Positions 26,691 to 35,100 of a stretch of DNA of 64,000 nucleotides are shown here, one piece after another (positions within the stretch are counted from its first letter, which is position 1; every line of letters begins with the position of its first letter). A program made the translations under genes and the position numbers. The notes under the pieces were generated by a model. That model was given only the letters and a program-made list of their open reading frames with translations, had not been told where the DNA came from and did not search any database. The stretch spans positions 124,001 to 188,000 of the forward strand of contig NZ_VMSE01000002.1 in NCBI RefSeq assembly GCF_009858335.1. Direction: 5' to 3'. This stretch comes from Methylovorus glucosotrophus. Its GTDB lineage: Bacteria; Pseudomonadota; Gammaproteobacteria; Burkholderiales; Methylophilaceae.

Positions 26691-28685
26691 ATGTTGAGTT
26701 CCTTCAAAGCTATTTTAATGCACGATACCTTACCCGCTATTCTGATCCTGCTTACCAGCTCGGTGCTGGCTGTTGCCCTGTTTCGTGCCTTGCGCCTGCC
26801 GGCCATGCTGGCTTACTTCCTGGTCGGGCTGGCCCTGGGGCCGCATACTTTCGGCATTTTGCCGGATACGGAAGCCAATCGTGAGCTGGCCGAGTTCGGT
26901 ATTGTATTTCTGATGTTCAGTATCGGGCTGGAGTTCAGTCTGGCCCAGTTATATGCCATGCGCAAAACCGTGCTCGGCCTCGGCGGCATGCAGGTTTTGC
27001 TGACCATGCTTGCTGTCATGATGGCCTGCATTGCCTTTGGCCTCAGCTGGGAAACCGCATTTGTCATCGCCGGTGCCCTGTCCATGTCATCGACCGCGAT
27101 TGTGTCGAAAATGCTGGTGGAAGGCCTGGAGCTGAATTCGCGCCACGGCCGTCTTTCCATTGGCGTGCTCTTATTCCAGGATATTGCCGTGGTGCCCATG
27201 CTGGTGCTGATTCCAGCGCTGGCCTCGCATGGTGGTGATCTCGGTCAGGTATTGCTGATCTCCCTGCTAAAAGCCGCGGTCATGCTGATCATCCTGTTTG
27301 TGTTTGGCAAGTCGCTGATCAACCCCTGGTTTGGTCTGGTGGCACGCCAGCGCTCGCGTGAGCTGTTTGTGATGAATGTACTCATGGTGACGCTGATGCT
27401 GGCCTTTGCCACCAAGCTCGCCGGGCTTTCCTATGCACTGGGTGCCTTTATCGCCGGCATGCTGATTTCTGAAACCCGCTATCGCTATCAGGTGGAATCC
27501 GATATCGCGGCATTCCGCGACATTCTGCTCGGCCTGTTTTTCATTACGGTGGGCATGCTGCTGGATGTGCATGAACTGGCAGCCAACCTGGGGCTGGTGT
27601 TGCTGGTCACGGCCGGATTCATTCTGTTCAAGGGCGTGCTGGTGGCGGTGCTGAGCCGGGCATTCGGTCACGAGCCGGGTGTCGCGATTCGTACCGGCAT
27701 TACGCTGGCGCAAGCGGGCGAATTCAGTTTTGTTTTGCTGTCGCTGGGCCTGGGGCATGGCTTGATTGGCGGGCAGGCATTGCAGGTGGTACTGGCTGCT
27801 TCGCTGATCTCCATGGTAGTGGCGCCCTTTATCATTCAGCACAACGAGCGGCTGGGCGAGTTGCTGTCGCGCAGCTATGTGCGCAATCGTGAAAAGCAGA
27901 TTCAGGATATCGAAAGCATAGGCAAGGAACTGGTCGACCACGTGATCATTTGCGGTTTCGGCCGCAGCGGGCAGTACCTGGCGCGCTTTCTCAGTGAGGA
28001 AAACATTCCGTTCATTGCGCTGGATATTGACCCTTCACGGGTGCGCGAAGCAGCTGCGGCCGGTGAAAACGTGATCTATGGCGATGCAGGCCGACGCGTG
28101 GTACTGGCGGCGGCGGGGGCGGCACAGGCCAAGGCGCTGATTATCAGTTATGACGATGCGCCATCTGCCATGAAGATTCTGCATGTGGTGGAAGACAATT
28201 ACCCTAAGCTGCCGGTTATTGTGCGCACGGTGGACGATGCCAATATGGAAGGCTTCCGCAAGGCGGGCGCGGCAGAAGTGGTGCCCGAAGTGCTGGAAGG
28301 CAGCCTGATGCTGGCTTCGCATGCGCTGGTCTTGCTCGGTGTGCCGCTGAATCGGGTGGTGAAGCGTATCCGTTTGTTCCGCGAAGAGCGTTACAAGATG
28401 TTCCGCGGCTTTTTCCACGGTATGTCCGATCTGGACGAAGAAGCGCAGGAAACGCCACGCCTGAACTCGGTGCTGATTACATCGTCCGCCTATGCGCTTA
28501 ACATGCGCCTGGGTGATATCAATTTCTCCGGACTCAATGTGGAGGTGAAGTTTATCCGTCGCCTCAACCTGAAGCCATGGGCTCCCACCTCGGAGTCCGT
28601 CTTTATCGAAGGCGATGTGGTCGTCCTGCTGGGCACGCCCAAGGATCTTGTCCTGGCGGAAAAAGCCTTGCTGCAAGGCCGCTAA
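26691..28685 (+). CDS. CPA2-family monovalent cation:proton antiporter with TrkA-N domain
   Basis: A Kef/YbaL-like exchanger of 664 residues. About twelve membrane helices (residues 10-385) include the FRALRLPAMLAYFLVGLALGPH opening and the GAFIAGMLISET and QAGEFSFVLLSLGL signatures. A cytosolic RCK/TrkA-N domain follows from about 415 (VIICGFGRSGQYLARFL, ALDIDPSRV), with a TrkA-C-like C-terminal domain. It probably exchanges K+ or Na+ for protons under nucleotide or glutathione-adduct control. The start may be ATG 26691, touching the stop of a mini-ORF, or ATG 26718. Confidence 0.9.
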   Translation: MLSSFKAILMHDTLPAILILLTSSVLAVALFRALRLPAMLAYFLVGLALGPHTFGILPDTEANRELAEFGIVFLMFSIGLEFSLAQLYAMRKTVLGLGGMQVLLTMLAVMMACIAFGLSWETAFVIAGALSMSSTAIVSKMLVEGLELNSRHGRLSIGVLLFQDIAVVPMLVLIPALASHGGDLGQVLLISLLKAAVMLIILFVFGKSLINPWFGLVARQRSRELFVMNVLMVTLMLAFATKLAGLSYALGAFIAGMLISETRYRYQVESDIAAFRDILLGLFFITVGMLLDVHELAANLGLVLLVTAGFILFKGVLVAVLSRAFGHEPGVAIRTGITLAQAGEFSFVLLSLGLGHGLIGGQALQVVLAASLISMVVAPFIIQHNERLGELLSRSYVRNREKQIQDIESIGKELVDHVIICGFGRSGQYLARFLSEENIPFIALDIDPSRVREAAAAGENVIYGDAGRRVVLAAAGAAQAKALIISYDDAPSAMKILHVVEDNYPKLPVIVRTVDDANMEGFRKAGAAEVVPEVLEGSLMLASHALVLLGVPLNRVVKRIRLFREERYKMFRGFFHGMSDLDEEAQETPRLNSVLITSSAYALNMRLGDINFSGLNVEVKFIRRLNLKPWAPTSESVFIEGDVVVLLGTPKDLVLAEKALLQGR

Positions 28686-28724
28686 AGTCCGACACTTTGT
28701 GATTTACATCCAATTTCAAATCTT

Positions 28725-29819
28725 ATGAGCCGTAACATTATCGTAGCTGGGGGCGGCATACTCGGCTGTATGACCGCCATGTCCCTGATTCAACATGGCC
28801 ATCAGGTCACCCTGGTGGAGCGCGGCCAGATTGGCGGACATGCGCAGGGCGAGGCTTCCTGGGCCGCGGCGGGTATTCTTTTTCCGCTGCTGCCGTGGGC
28901 CTATGTCGAGCCGGTGAACCGGCTGGCGGTGGCGAGCATGCGTGCCTATGGCGAGCTGTGCCAGCGCCTGCTGGAAGATACCGGCATAGACCCCGAATAT
29001 CAGCAGGATGGCATGCTGCTGTTGCCGGATTACAAGCGCGAGCAGGCCTTGGCATGGGCAAGTCAGTATGGATTTGCCGAACATGCGGAGGCGCCTGCCC
29101 ATAGTTTTGCAGCGGATCGTCAAAATGCGATGTGGCTGCCGGAAGTGGCGCATGTGCGGCCGCCCGTCTTGCTGGCGGCCTTGCGGCAATGGCTGCTGCA
29201 ACAAGGAGCCACCATTCTTGATAACACGGAGCTGTTGCCGTTGGCTACCAATGAAGGGGCAGATCAGCTGACACGCTGGCCGACACGGGCAGGCGGCGAA
29301 CTCGAAGCGGATGCGTTTGTACTGACGGCGGGCGCCTGGAGTGGTTTGTTACTGGGCAACCAGCAGCCACTGCCCATCAAGCCCATGCGTGGCCAGATGC
29401 TGCTGTATGCGCAACCTCAGCAGCAGAAGCTCACGCATATTGTTTTCCGTGAAGGCTTTTATATGGTGCCGCGGCGGGATGGCCTGATTCTGGCGGGCAG
29501 TTGTCTGGAAGATGTCGGGTTTGATCATGCGGTGACCGATAACATGGGCAGCCAGCTGGCTGCCAAAGCCGCAGCCCTGTTGCCCGAGCTGGCCGATGCG
29601 CCTGTGCTGGCACATTGGAGCGGTTTCCGTCCGGGGTCTCCGGATAATGTGCCTACCATTGCCGCGCACCCGCAGTATAAAAACCTCTATATCAATAGCG
29701 GTCATTTCCGTTACGGGCTGACGATGGCGCCTGCGAGCGCCGAACTGCTGGCGGCCCTGGTGCAAGGAAGTGCTTCTGAAAGTGACCTAACTGCTTACGC
29801 CTACCGCGCTGCCGAATAG
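28725..29819 (+). CDS. thiO: Glycine oxidase ThiO (FAD-dependent)
   Basis: A 364-residue DAO-family flavoenzyme with the dinucleotide-binding motif IIVAGGGILGCMTAMSL at the start, VTLVERG after the second strand, EASWAAAGILFP near 45 (typical of ThiO), and the C-terminal HWSGFRPGSPDNVPTIA and INSGHFRYGLTMAP motifs. It supplies iminoglycine for the thiazole of thiamine. No other thi gene is in the window, so glycine oxidase rather than another amine oxidase is inferred from motif pattern. Confidence 0.87.
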   Translation: MSRNIIVAGGGILGCMTAMSLIQHGHQVTLVERGQIGGHAQGEASWAAAGILFPLLPWAYVEPVNRLAVASMRAYGELCQRLLEDTGIDPEYQQDGMLLLPDYKREQALAWASQYGFAEHAEAPAHSFAADRQNAMWLPEVAHVRPPVLLAALRQWLLQQGATILDNTELLPLATNEGADQLTRWPTRAGGELEADAFVLTAGAWSGLLLGNQQPLPIKPMRGQMLLYAQPQQQKLTHIVFREGFYMVPRRDGLILAGSCLEDVGFDHAVTDNMGSQLAAKAAALLPELADAPVLAHWSGFRPGSPDNVPTIAAHPQYKNLYINSGHFRYGLTMAPASAELLAALVQGSASESDLTAYAYRAAE

Positions 29820-29849
29820 GCGCGCGGGCAGGCGAGGTCAGGCTCGCGC

Positions 29850-30341
29850 TTATTTGAGCTGCTTGATGATCTTGTCGGTAATGTCGACGCGTTTACCGAC
29901 ATAAGCGGAGGTGTTGTAGAACACGATGTCGTAGCCTTCACTCTGCGCGACGGCGGTCACGGCTTTATTGATGCGATCCTGCAGACTGGCCAGCTCGTCT
30001 TTCTTGCGCTGCTCAAACTCTTCCTGCAAGGCACGCTGACGGCGCTCCAGGTCCACACGCTGGTTATTCAGATCGCGACGTTTGGTTCTCGCCACGCTCT
30101 CCGCCATGGTCAGCGAATCCTTGCTGAAAGCGGTTTCGCGGTCTTCCAGTTGCTTGTAGGCTTGCTGCAACTCAGCATTGCGCGGCTTGAATTCGGCTTG
30201 CAGCTTTTGACCCGTGGCCAGAAATTGCGGTGATTGCATGACAGTTTGCAGATGGACATAGCCGATCTTGATTTCGGCGCTGGCATGCATGGAGGCCAAT
30301 GCCAGAGTGGCGGCGAGGGCAATGTGCTTTAATGTTTTCAA
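29850..30341 (-). CDS. OmpH/Skp-family periplasmic chaperone
   Basis: A 163-residue Skp-like protein: signal peptide MKTLKHIALAATLALASMHASA, the EIKIGYVHLQTVM strand, a long coiled coil (about 55-125, many Lys/Glu/Gln) and the closing YDIVFYNTSAYVGKRVDITDKII. Skp holds unfolded outer-membrane proteins. The start is a TTG at 30341 with AAGGAG at 5 nt; the open frame runs on upstream without a better start. It is not in the usual bamA-skp-lpxD locus, so it may be a second OmpH paralogue. Confidence 0.85.
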   Translation of the reverse strand: MKTLKHIALAATLALASMHASAEIKIGYVHLQTVMQSPQFLATGQKLQAEFKPRNAELQQAYKQLEDRETAFSKDSLTMAESVARTKRRDLNNQRVDLERRQRALQEEFEQRKKDELASLQDRINKAVTAVAQSEGYDIVFYNTSAYVGKRVDITDKIIKQLK

Positions 30342-30430
30342 ACGATCTCCTTGTGACGTGGCTCTTGAGCTGGCAATAGGATACCCCTTCATGCCGTCAC
30401 CTCCAAATGGGCGCTTGGCCACGCTCTGAT

Positions 30431-30916
30431 TTATGCCGGGGTTGTGGCCTGCCAGTGGCCGGATTTTCCACCCTGCTTTTCCAGTAGTTGCACATTGTCT
30501 ATGATCATGCCGCGATCGACCGCCTTGCACATATCGTAAATCGTCAGCAAGGCGACTGTAGTCGCGGTCAGCGCTTCCATTTCCACCCCGGTACGGCCGA
30601 CGGTTTCGGCAGTGACCGTGCAATGGATGACAGGCTGGCTGCTCTCAATCTCGAACTCCACCCCGACCTTGGTCAAGGCAATCGGATGGCAAAGCGGAAT
30701 GAGATCAGCACAGCGCTTGCTGCCTTGAATCGCCGCAATCCGTGCAATGCCCAGTACATCACCTTTTTTGCTATTCCCCTCCTGAATCAGCGCCAGCGTG
30801 GCAGGCAGCATGCGGATGCTGCCTCGTGCCACAGCAATGCGCCTGGTTTCGGCTTTGTGGCCGACATCGACCATATGGGCCTGTCCGCTGGTGTCAAAAT
30901 GGGTAAATTGCGTCAT
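30431..30916 (-). CDS. moaC: Cyclic pyranopterin monophosphate synthase
   Basis: Forms cPMP, the first stable intermediate of molybdopterin synthesis. The 161 residues contain [18 protein letters not shown] near 15-32, [10 protein letters not shown] near 75, [28 protein letters not shown] near 110-137 and a C-terminal [12 protein letters not shown]; the conserved Lys and His active-site residues are present. The frame runs far upstream antisense to the neighbouring protease gene, but ATG 30916 is the family start. It is divergent from the BepA-like gene. Confidence 0.95.
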   Translation of the reverse strand: MTQFTHFDTSGQAHMVDVGHKAETRRIAVARGSIRMLPATLALIQEGNSKKGDVLGIARIAAIQGSKRCADLIPLCHPIALTKVGVEFEIESSQPVIHCTVTAETVGRTGVEMEALTATTVALLTIYDMCKAVDRGMIIDNVQLLEKQGGKSGHWQATTPA

Positions 30917-30973
30917 GGTGAAGCCTGCTCCGAAACGGTGAACTTGCTTGAGAATGCCGTTATCATAGCAACA

Positions 30974-32410
30974 ATGAAGCTTGTTTATACCTCTGTCGTC
31001 GCCGTCATGGCGCTGTTTTTTGTACCCGTATCTCCTGCGGATGGCCTGCCCGATCTGGGCGATGTTTCCGCTACCGTGCTCTCCCCGCTGGATGAAAAGA
31101 AAATTGCCGATCAGATCATGCGCAGCGTGATGGCCAGTGATGATGTGGAGCGCGACCCTGAAATACAGGATTATGTGCAGCAACTGGGTATGCGCCTCGT
31201 CGCTGCCAGTTCGGACAAGCTCTTGCCCTTCCAGTTTTTTGTGGTGAAAGATAACTCCATCAATGCCTTTGCCATGCCCGGCGGTGTGGTCGGCGTGCAT
31301 ACCGGGCTCATCGTTGCTGCTGAAAACGAATCCGAGGTGGCCGGTGTGCTGGGCCACGAAATCGGCCATGTGGTGCAGCGCCATCTGGCGCGAATGATGG
31401 CGCAGCAGAAGCGCGACTCCATCATCAGCATGGCGACGATTGGGCTTGCGCTGCTGGCGGCGCGCGCCAATCCACAGCTTGCCAGCGGAGCTATGATGTC
31501 GGCCAGTGCCGGCTCCTTGCAGAAGCAGCTGGACTACACGCGCGAACACGAGCGTGAGGCCGATCGCGTGGGTTTGCAGATTATGGCTGATGCGGGATTT
31601 GATACGCGCGGTATGCCGGCTTTTTTTGAGATTCTGCAGCGGGGCACTCGGTTTATTGATGGCAGTGCGCCTTCCTTCCTGCGTACCCACCCGCTGACGA
31701 CGGAGCGTATTGCCGATGTGCGCTCCCGCGTGGAGCAAGGGGCTTATCGGCAGGTGCAGGATAGTGCGGAATTTCAATATGTGCGGGCCAAGCTGCTCGC
31801 CAATCTGGGGCCTGCGCGGCAAGCCATGGAGCTGTTCAGGAATAACCTTGCCCAGCGCACTTATACCAACGAAGCTGCCCAGCATTACGGGCTGGCCATT
31901 GCCAGTTTGCGGGCCAATGATGTAGCGACGGCAGCCAGCGAGCTAATCTGGCTCAAGCAGAATGCCAGTCCGCACGCCATGTTTGCCAGCCTGGCAGCCA
32001 ATATCGAAGTGGCGAAACAAAATACGGCCGCAGCCACACGCCTGTTCCAGCAAGGCTTGGAACATTATCCTCGATCCCGTGCTCTGATTTTTGGCTATGC
32101 CGAGCACTTGCTGCGGCTGGGGCAGACCGATGCAGCGCTTAATCTGGTGGCGGAAAACATCGACCTCTATCCGGATGATCCCTATTTTTATGAGTTGCGC
32201 TCAAAGGCGTATACCATGCAGGGCAAACGTTTGTTGCGGCATCAGGCACAAGGCGAAGCCTATGTGCGGAGCTATAACCTGCCGCGGGCGGTTGAGCAGA
32301 TGGAGCTGGCAGCCAAGGCGGGCGATGGCGACTTTTACCAGCAATCGATTGTGGAGGCGCGTCTCAAGCAATTGCGCCTGCTGCTGAACGACCCCAAGGA
32401 CAGGGGCTAG
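30974..32410 (+). CDS. bepA: M48 metalloprotease with TPR region, BepA-like
   Basis: A 478-residue periplasmic protease. A signal peptide (about 1-22) is followed by the M48C domain with zinc motif [14 protein letters not shown] near 125-138 and third ligand in [14 protein letters not shown] near 190. From about 260 to the end, helical TPR-like repeats ([30 protein letters not shown] given in part) bind outer-membrane assembly clients. BepA matures or degrades LptD and BAM substrates. I chose ATG 30974 because it gives the signal peptide; upstream extension overlaps moaC antisense. The gene precedes soxY by 16 bp. Confidence 0.9.
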   Translation: MKLVYTSVVAVMALFFVPVSPADGLPDLGDVSATVLSPLDEKKIADQIMRSVMASDDVERDPEIQDYVQQLGMRLVAASSDKLLPFQFFVVKDNSINAFAMPGGVVGVHTGLIVAAENESEVAGVLGHEIGHVVQRHLARMMAQQKRDSIISMATIGLALLAARANPQLASGAMMSASAGSLQKQLDYTREHEREADRVGLQIMADAGFDTRGMPAFFEILQRGTRFIDGSAPSFLRTHPLTTERIADVRSRVEQGAYRQVQDSAEFQYVRAKLLANLGPARQAMELFRNNLAQRTYTNEAAQHYGLAIASLRANDVATAASELIWLKQNASPHAMFASLAANIEVAKQNTAAATRLFQQGLEHYPRSRALIFGYAEHLLRLGQTDAALNLVAENIDLYPDDPYFYELRSKAYTMQGKRLLRHQAQGEAYVRSYNLPRAVEQMELAAKAGDGDFYQQSIVEARLKQLRLLLNDPKDRG

Positions 32411-32426
32411 AGATAAAAGGACAGCC

Positions 32427-32870
32427 ATGAAAAGACGCGGATTTATGATGATGACTGGTGCAGCATTGCTCAGTGGTTTGCTACTGCCACTGCGGGCGCT
32501 GGCGGCAGTGTGGAACAAAGCGGCATTTGAGGCGACGACGCTGGCTGGCGCCACTCAAGGGCTGCAGGTCGACAAGGAAACGCCCAGCGCCGACATCACG
32601 GTCAATGCGCCAGACCGCGCGGAAAACGGCGCTGTCGTGCAGGTGGAAGTCATCAGCCGCATTCCCGGTACGGAAGCGATTGCCATTGTGGTGGAGCATA
32701 ACCCTACACCTTTGATTGCCAATTTCATGTTTGCCAAAGGGGCGGATCCTTATGTGGTCACCCGCATCAAAATGGCGGAAACCGCTGAAGTGAAGGCGAT
32801 TGTGAAAGTGGGATCGCGCTATTTCACCGCGGGCAAGCAGGTTGAAGTGCTGGAAAACGGCTGCGGCTAG
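32427..32870 (+). CDS. soxY: Thiosulfate-oxidation carrier subunit SoxY
   Basis: A 147-residue Tat-exported protein (MKRRGFMMMTGAALLSGLLLP, twin-Arg variant KRRGF) with the SoxY immunoglobulin-like fold (INVNAP-like ITVNAPDRAENGAVVQVEV, VEHNPTPLIANF). The substrate-carrying Cys on the C-terminal arm is present, but the arm ends ENGCG rather than the usual GGCGG. It forms a heterodimer with SoxZ, encoded 8 bp downstream. No soxX, A, B, C or D gene is in the window, so its partner enzymes and exact role here are open. Confidence 0.92.
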   Translation: MKRRGFMMMTGAALLSGLLLPLRALAAVWNKAAFEATTLAGATQGLQVDKETPSADITVNAPDRAENGAVVQVEVISRIPGTEAIAIVVEHNPTPLIANFMFAKGADPYVVTRIKMAETAEVKAIVKVGSRYFTAGKQVEVLENGCG

Positions 32871-32878
32871 GAGGCAAC

Positions 32879-33196
32879 ATGGCAGATAACATCAAAATGC
32901 GGGCGCAACTCAAGGGCGACGTGACCGAACTGAAGGTGCTGATGACGCATCCGATGGAAACCGGGCGACGTAAAAACGATCTGGATGAGGTGGTGCCTGC
33001 GCATTTTATTCAGCTGGTGACTATCAGCCTGAATGGCAACGTGGTGACGGAAGCGCAATGGGGGACGGGTATTTCCAAGAATCCCTATTTGACCTTGCAC
33101 TTGCGCGGTGCCAAGGTCGGCGACATGGTCGCCGTGGTCTGGCATGACAACAGGGGCCAGAGCGCCCGCCATGAAATTGCTGTCACGGCGGGCTAG
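32879..33196 (+). CDS. soxZ: Thiosulfate-oxidation complex protein SoxZ
   Basis: A 105-residue partner of SoxY with the family features: KMRAQLKGDVTELKVLMTHPMETGRR near 5-30, PAHFIQLVTISLNGNVV near 43, GTGISKNPYLTLHLRGAKVGD near 65 and the final W-hydrophobic strand. No signal peptide, as expected: SoxZ is carried out by SoxY through Tat. It follows soxY by 8 bp, with GGAGG in between. Confidence 0.95.
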   Translation: MADNIKMRAQLKGDVTELKVLMTHPMETGRRKNDLDEVVPAHFIQLVTISLNGNVVTEAQWGTGISKNPYLTLHLRGAKVGDMVAVVWHDNRGQSARHEIAVTAG

Positions 33197-33223
33197 CGGC
33201 TGGATTGATTTAGATCAACTGAT

Positions 33224-33991
33224 TTAGAGATCAGCTTCCCAGGCATTGCCGTAGACTTTGCCATTCCGCGACAAAATCCACATCTGATACATGCTGGTAA
33301 ACCACATGAAGGTCGAGGCAATGCTGTACCCCAGACCGCCGATGATGGTCAGCCAGGCAAAGCCAGGATTCAGCTTGGTCAGCCACCATGACAGCACATC
33401 CAGAATCAGGAAGGCGAATGGGAAGGCGATGGCCAGAATCTTCAGCTTGCGCGGCACATTGACCGCAAAGCTGAAAATCAGCGACATGAAGAAGAAGATG
33501 AACGCGATACCAAACAGGTGAATGTGCGAAACGCGCGTCAGGCTCTCGATGCTGGCGCCTTCATTCACCTTGGCCACTTTTTTGACTTCATCAAAATGCG
33601 TGAAGTTAGGGATGCCAGGCACGTTGCTGTGGCACATGACACAGTGCTGGGCGAACACTTGCTTGAAGTGGGGTTCCCATTCTGCCTCTGGGGCGCCTTC
33701 GCGCGCCCACTTGATGATGTCCAGGCGTACTTCAGGCGGTGCCTTGTCTTTCATGGCGCCATTCAGCATGCCTTCGAGGCGGCTGCCGCTGCGATCGCCA
33801 TAGTAGCTGTAGACGATGTCGTCTTTTGACAAGCCGATTTTGCCGTCAGCCATGCCGTGGGTCAGCATGATCTGCAAACCTGCCATACAGAGGCCGACAC
33901 CGATGACCAGCAAATAGCCGGAAAACAGAACCTTGACAGGGGTAGGGAGGTTGGGAAGGTTGAACCAGTCCATTGGTGATGTTGACTTCAT
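33224..33991 (-). CDS. Membrane-anchored monohaem c-type cytochrome-like protein
   Basis: A 255-residue protein with one N-terminal membrane helix (about 19-43), a hydrophilic region bearing a single haem-c motif CVMCH at 117-121, then four hydrophobic helices (about 150-255). His residues in RVSHIHLFG could serve as axial ligands or sit at a quinone site. The best start is ATG 33991 (GAGAA upstream); the frame also opens at a TTG, 34009. It converges on soxYZ. I recognise the architecture from sulfur- and nitrogen-metabolising proteobacteria but no named function. Confidence 0.72.
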   Translation of the reverse strand: MKSTSPMDWFNLPNLPTPVKVLFSGYLLVIGVGLCMAGLQIMLTHGMADGKIGLSKDDIVYSYYGDRSGSRLEGMLNGAMKDKAPPEVRLDIIKWAREGAPEAEWEPHFKQVFAQHCVMCHSNVPGIPNFTHFDEVKKVAKVNEGASIESLTRVSHIHLFGIAFIFFFMSLIFSFAVNVPRKLKILAIAFPFAFLILDVLSWWLTKLNPGFAWLTIIGGLGYSIASTFMWFTSMYQMWILSRNGKVYGNAWEADL

Positions 33992-34357
33992 TTGATTCTC
34001 ATAAAGCAAGTTGAAAAAGCGGGATGACGGCTGCGTATTAACGTGGCGTTACATTGCTCGGCAAAGAGCTGTATCAGGCACAGCAGTTTCAACGAAAGAA
34101 TACCTCAAACTTTGGCCCCTGCTACAAAATAAACAGCATTTTTATCCGGTGACAGGTTTTTTTGCATCGGTATCTTTCGGAAATGATGGAACAAATCGCG
34201 GCAGACAGGGTTTAATCAACATGCCGTTGCAAGTGCGGCATTATTACCACATCGATATGCAAAATATATCAAAAGTATTTAAACAATCAATTTTTATTAT
34301 TATAAGACTTTCTCTATACTGAGCTTCGTTTCCAAACCAACCCAAAAGGAGATTTAC
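33992..34357. other. 366-bp intergenic region upstream of ahpC
   Basis: No convincing gene. A plus-strand frame from 34011 to 34322 starts at TTG and shows no family resemblance. The AT-rich right half (34240-34320) carries the putative ahpC promoter and an OxyR-like site; the left part should carry the promoter of the minus-strand cytochrome gene, which I cannot place. Confidence 0.6.
34255..34320 (+). promoter_or_regulatory. Putative ahpC promoter with OxyR-like tandem half-sites
   Basis: A TATACT -10 box lies at 34315-34320, 38 bp before the ahpC ATG, with only a weak -35 near 34292. Directly upstream are ATAT-N7-ATAT (34255-34269) and, after 7 bp, ATTT-N7-CAAT (34277-34291). The spacing matches the OxyR layout (ATAG-N7-CTAT twice, 7 bp apart), but the sequence fit is only partial. 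Confidence 0.35.
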
Positions 34358-34924
34358 ATGAGCACCTTGATCAACACTGAAGTTAAGCCATTCAAAGCCC
34401 AGGCATTTCATAACGGCAAGTTTATTGAAGTGACCGATGCAGCTCTGAAGGGCAAATGGTCCGTGCTGATTTTCATGCCAGCCGCTTTCACCTTCAATTG
34501 CCCAACAGAAATTGAAGATGCTGCTGACAATTACGCTGAATTCCAGAAGGCGGGCGCCGAGGTGTATATCGTCACTACCGATACGCACTTCTCGCACAAG
34601 GTATGGCATGAAACATCGCCAGCCGTGGGCAAGGCACAGTTCCCGCTGGTAGGTGACCCGACTCACCAACTGACACGCGCTTTTGAAGTGCACATTGAAG
34701 AAGAAGGTCTGGCACTGCGCGGCACCTTCATCATCAACCCAGAAGGCGTGATCAAGACGGCTGAAATCCATGACAACGCCATTGCGCGTGATGTGAAGGA
34801 AACCGTACGCAAGCTGAAGGCAGCGCAATACGTGGCCAACAATCCTGGCCAGGTTTGCCCAGCCAAGTGGAAGGAAGGCGAAAAGACCCTGACGCCTTCT
34901 CTGGATCTGGTAGGCAAGATCTAA
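34358..34924 (+). CDS. ahpC: Alkyl hydroperoxide reductase subunit C (2-Cys peroxiredoxin)
   Basis: A 188-residue peroxidase that reduces H2O2 and organic peroxides. The peroxidatic Cys is in FMPAAFTFNCPTEIEDAAD near 48 and the resolving Cys in NNPGQVCPAKWKEG near 168, so it is a typical 2-Cys enzyme of the AhpC-E group. Between them lie the VSTDTHFSHK-like VTTDTHFSHKVWHE and GTFIINPEGVI segments. A strong AAAGGAG precedes ATG 34358. It is paired with ahpF, its reductase, 176 bp downstream. Confidence 0.97.
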   Translation: MSTLINTEVKPFKAQAFHNGKFIEVTDAALKGKWSVLIFMPAAFTFNCPTEIEDAADNYAEFQKAGAEVYIVTTDTHFSHKVWHETSPAVGKAQFPLVGDPTHQLTRAFEVHIEEEGLALRGTFIINPEGVIKTAEIHDNAIARDVKETVRKLKAAQYVANNPGQVCPAKWKEGEKTLTPSLDLVGKI

Positions 34925-35064
34925 GGCGGGAATAGCGCCTTTAAACGTCCCTGCTGCGGCAGGGCGTTGAGCACAGGGCATGGAAGGCCAAACGCCAACC
35001 GTGTCCTGCCCTCGACGCGATCCCTGGAATAAACGTAACCAAGCCAGCGCCAAAAGCGCAAGGC

Positions 35065-35082
35065 GGGGGTGAACTCACCCCC
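35065..35082 (+). other. GC hairpin in the ahpC-ahpF spacer
   Basis: GGGGGTGA and TCACCCCC face each other around a two-base centre (7-bp stem, 4-nt loop in practice), seven bases before the CTGGAG ribosome-binding site of ahpF. A second weak stem, AAGGCG / CGCCTT, at 34923-34941, follows the ahpC stop. Together they may set a lower level of ahpF than ahpC by partial termination or mRNA processing. Confidence 0.5.
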
Positions 35083-35100
35083 AAACAACTGGAGAACACC

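Noticed and set aside
30917..31885. Upstream extension of the moaC frame across the protease gene
   Set aside because: MoaC has a clear family start at 30916; the extension is antisense to the BepA-like gene and contains no domain.
34011..34322. 103-codon plus-strand frame upstream of ahpC
   Set aside because: It starts at TTG without a convincing ribosome-binding site, overlaps the putative ahpC promoter and has no recognisable features.
34980..35071. Small ORF in the ahpC-ahpF spacer
   Set aside because: No ribosome-binding site, no hydrophobic or repeated-residue signature, and it ends inside a hairpin.
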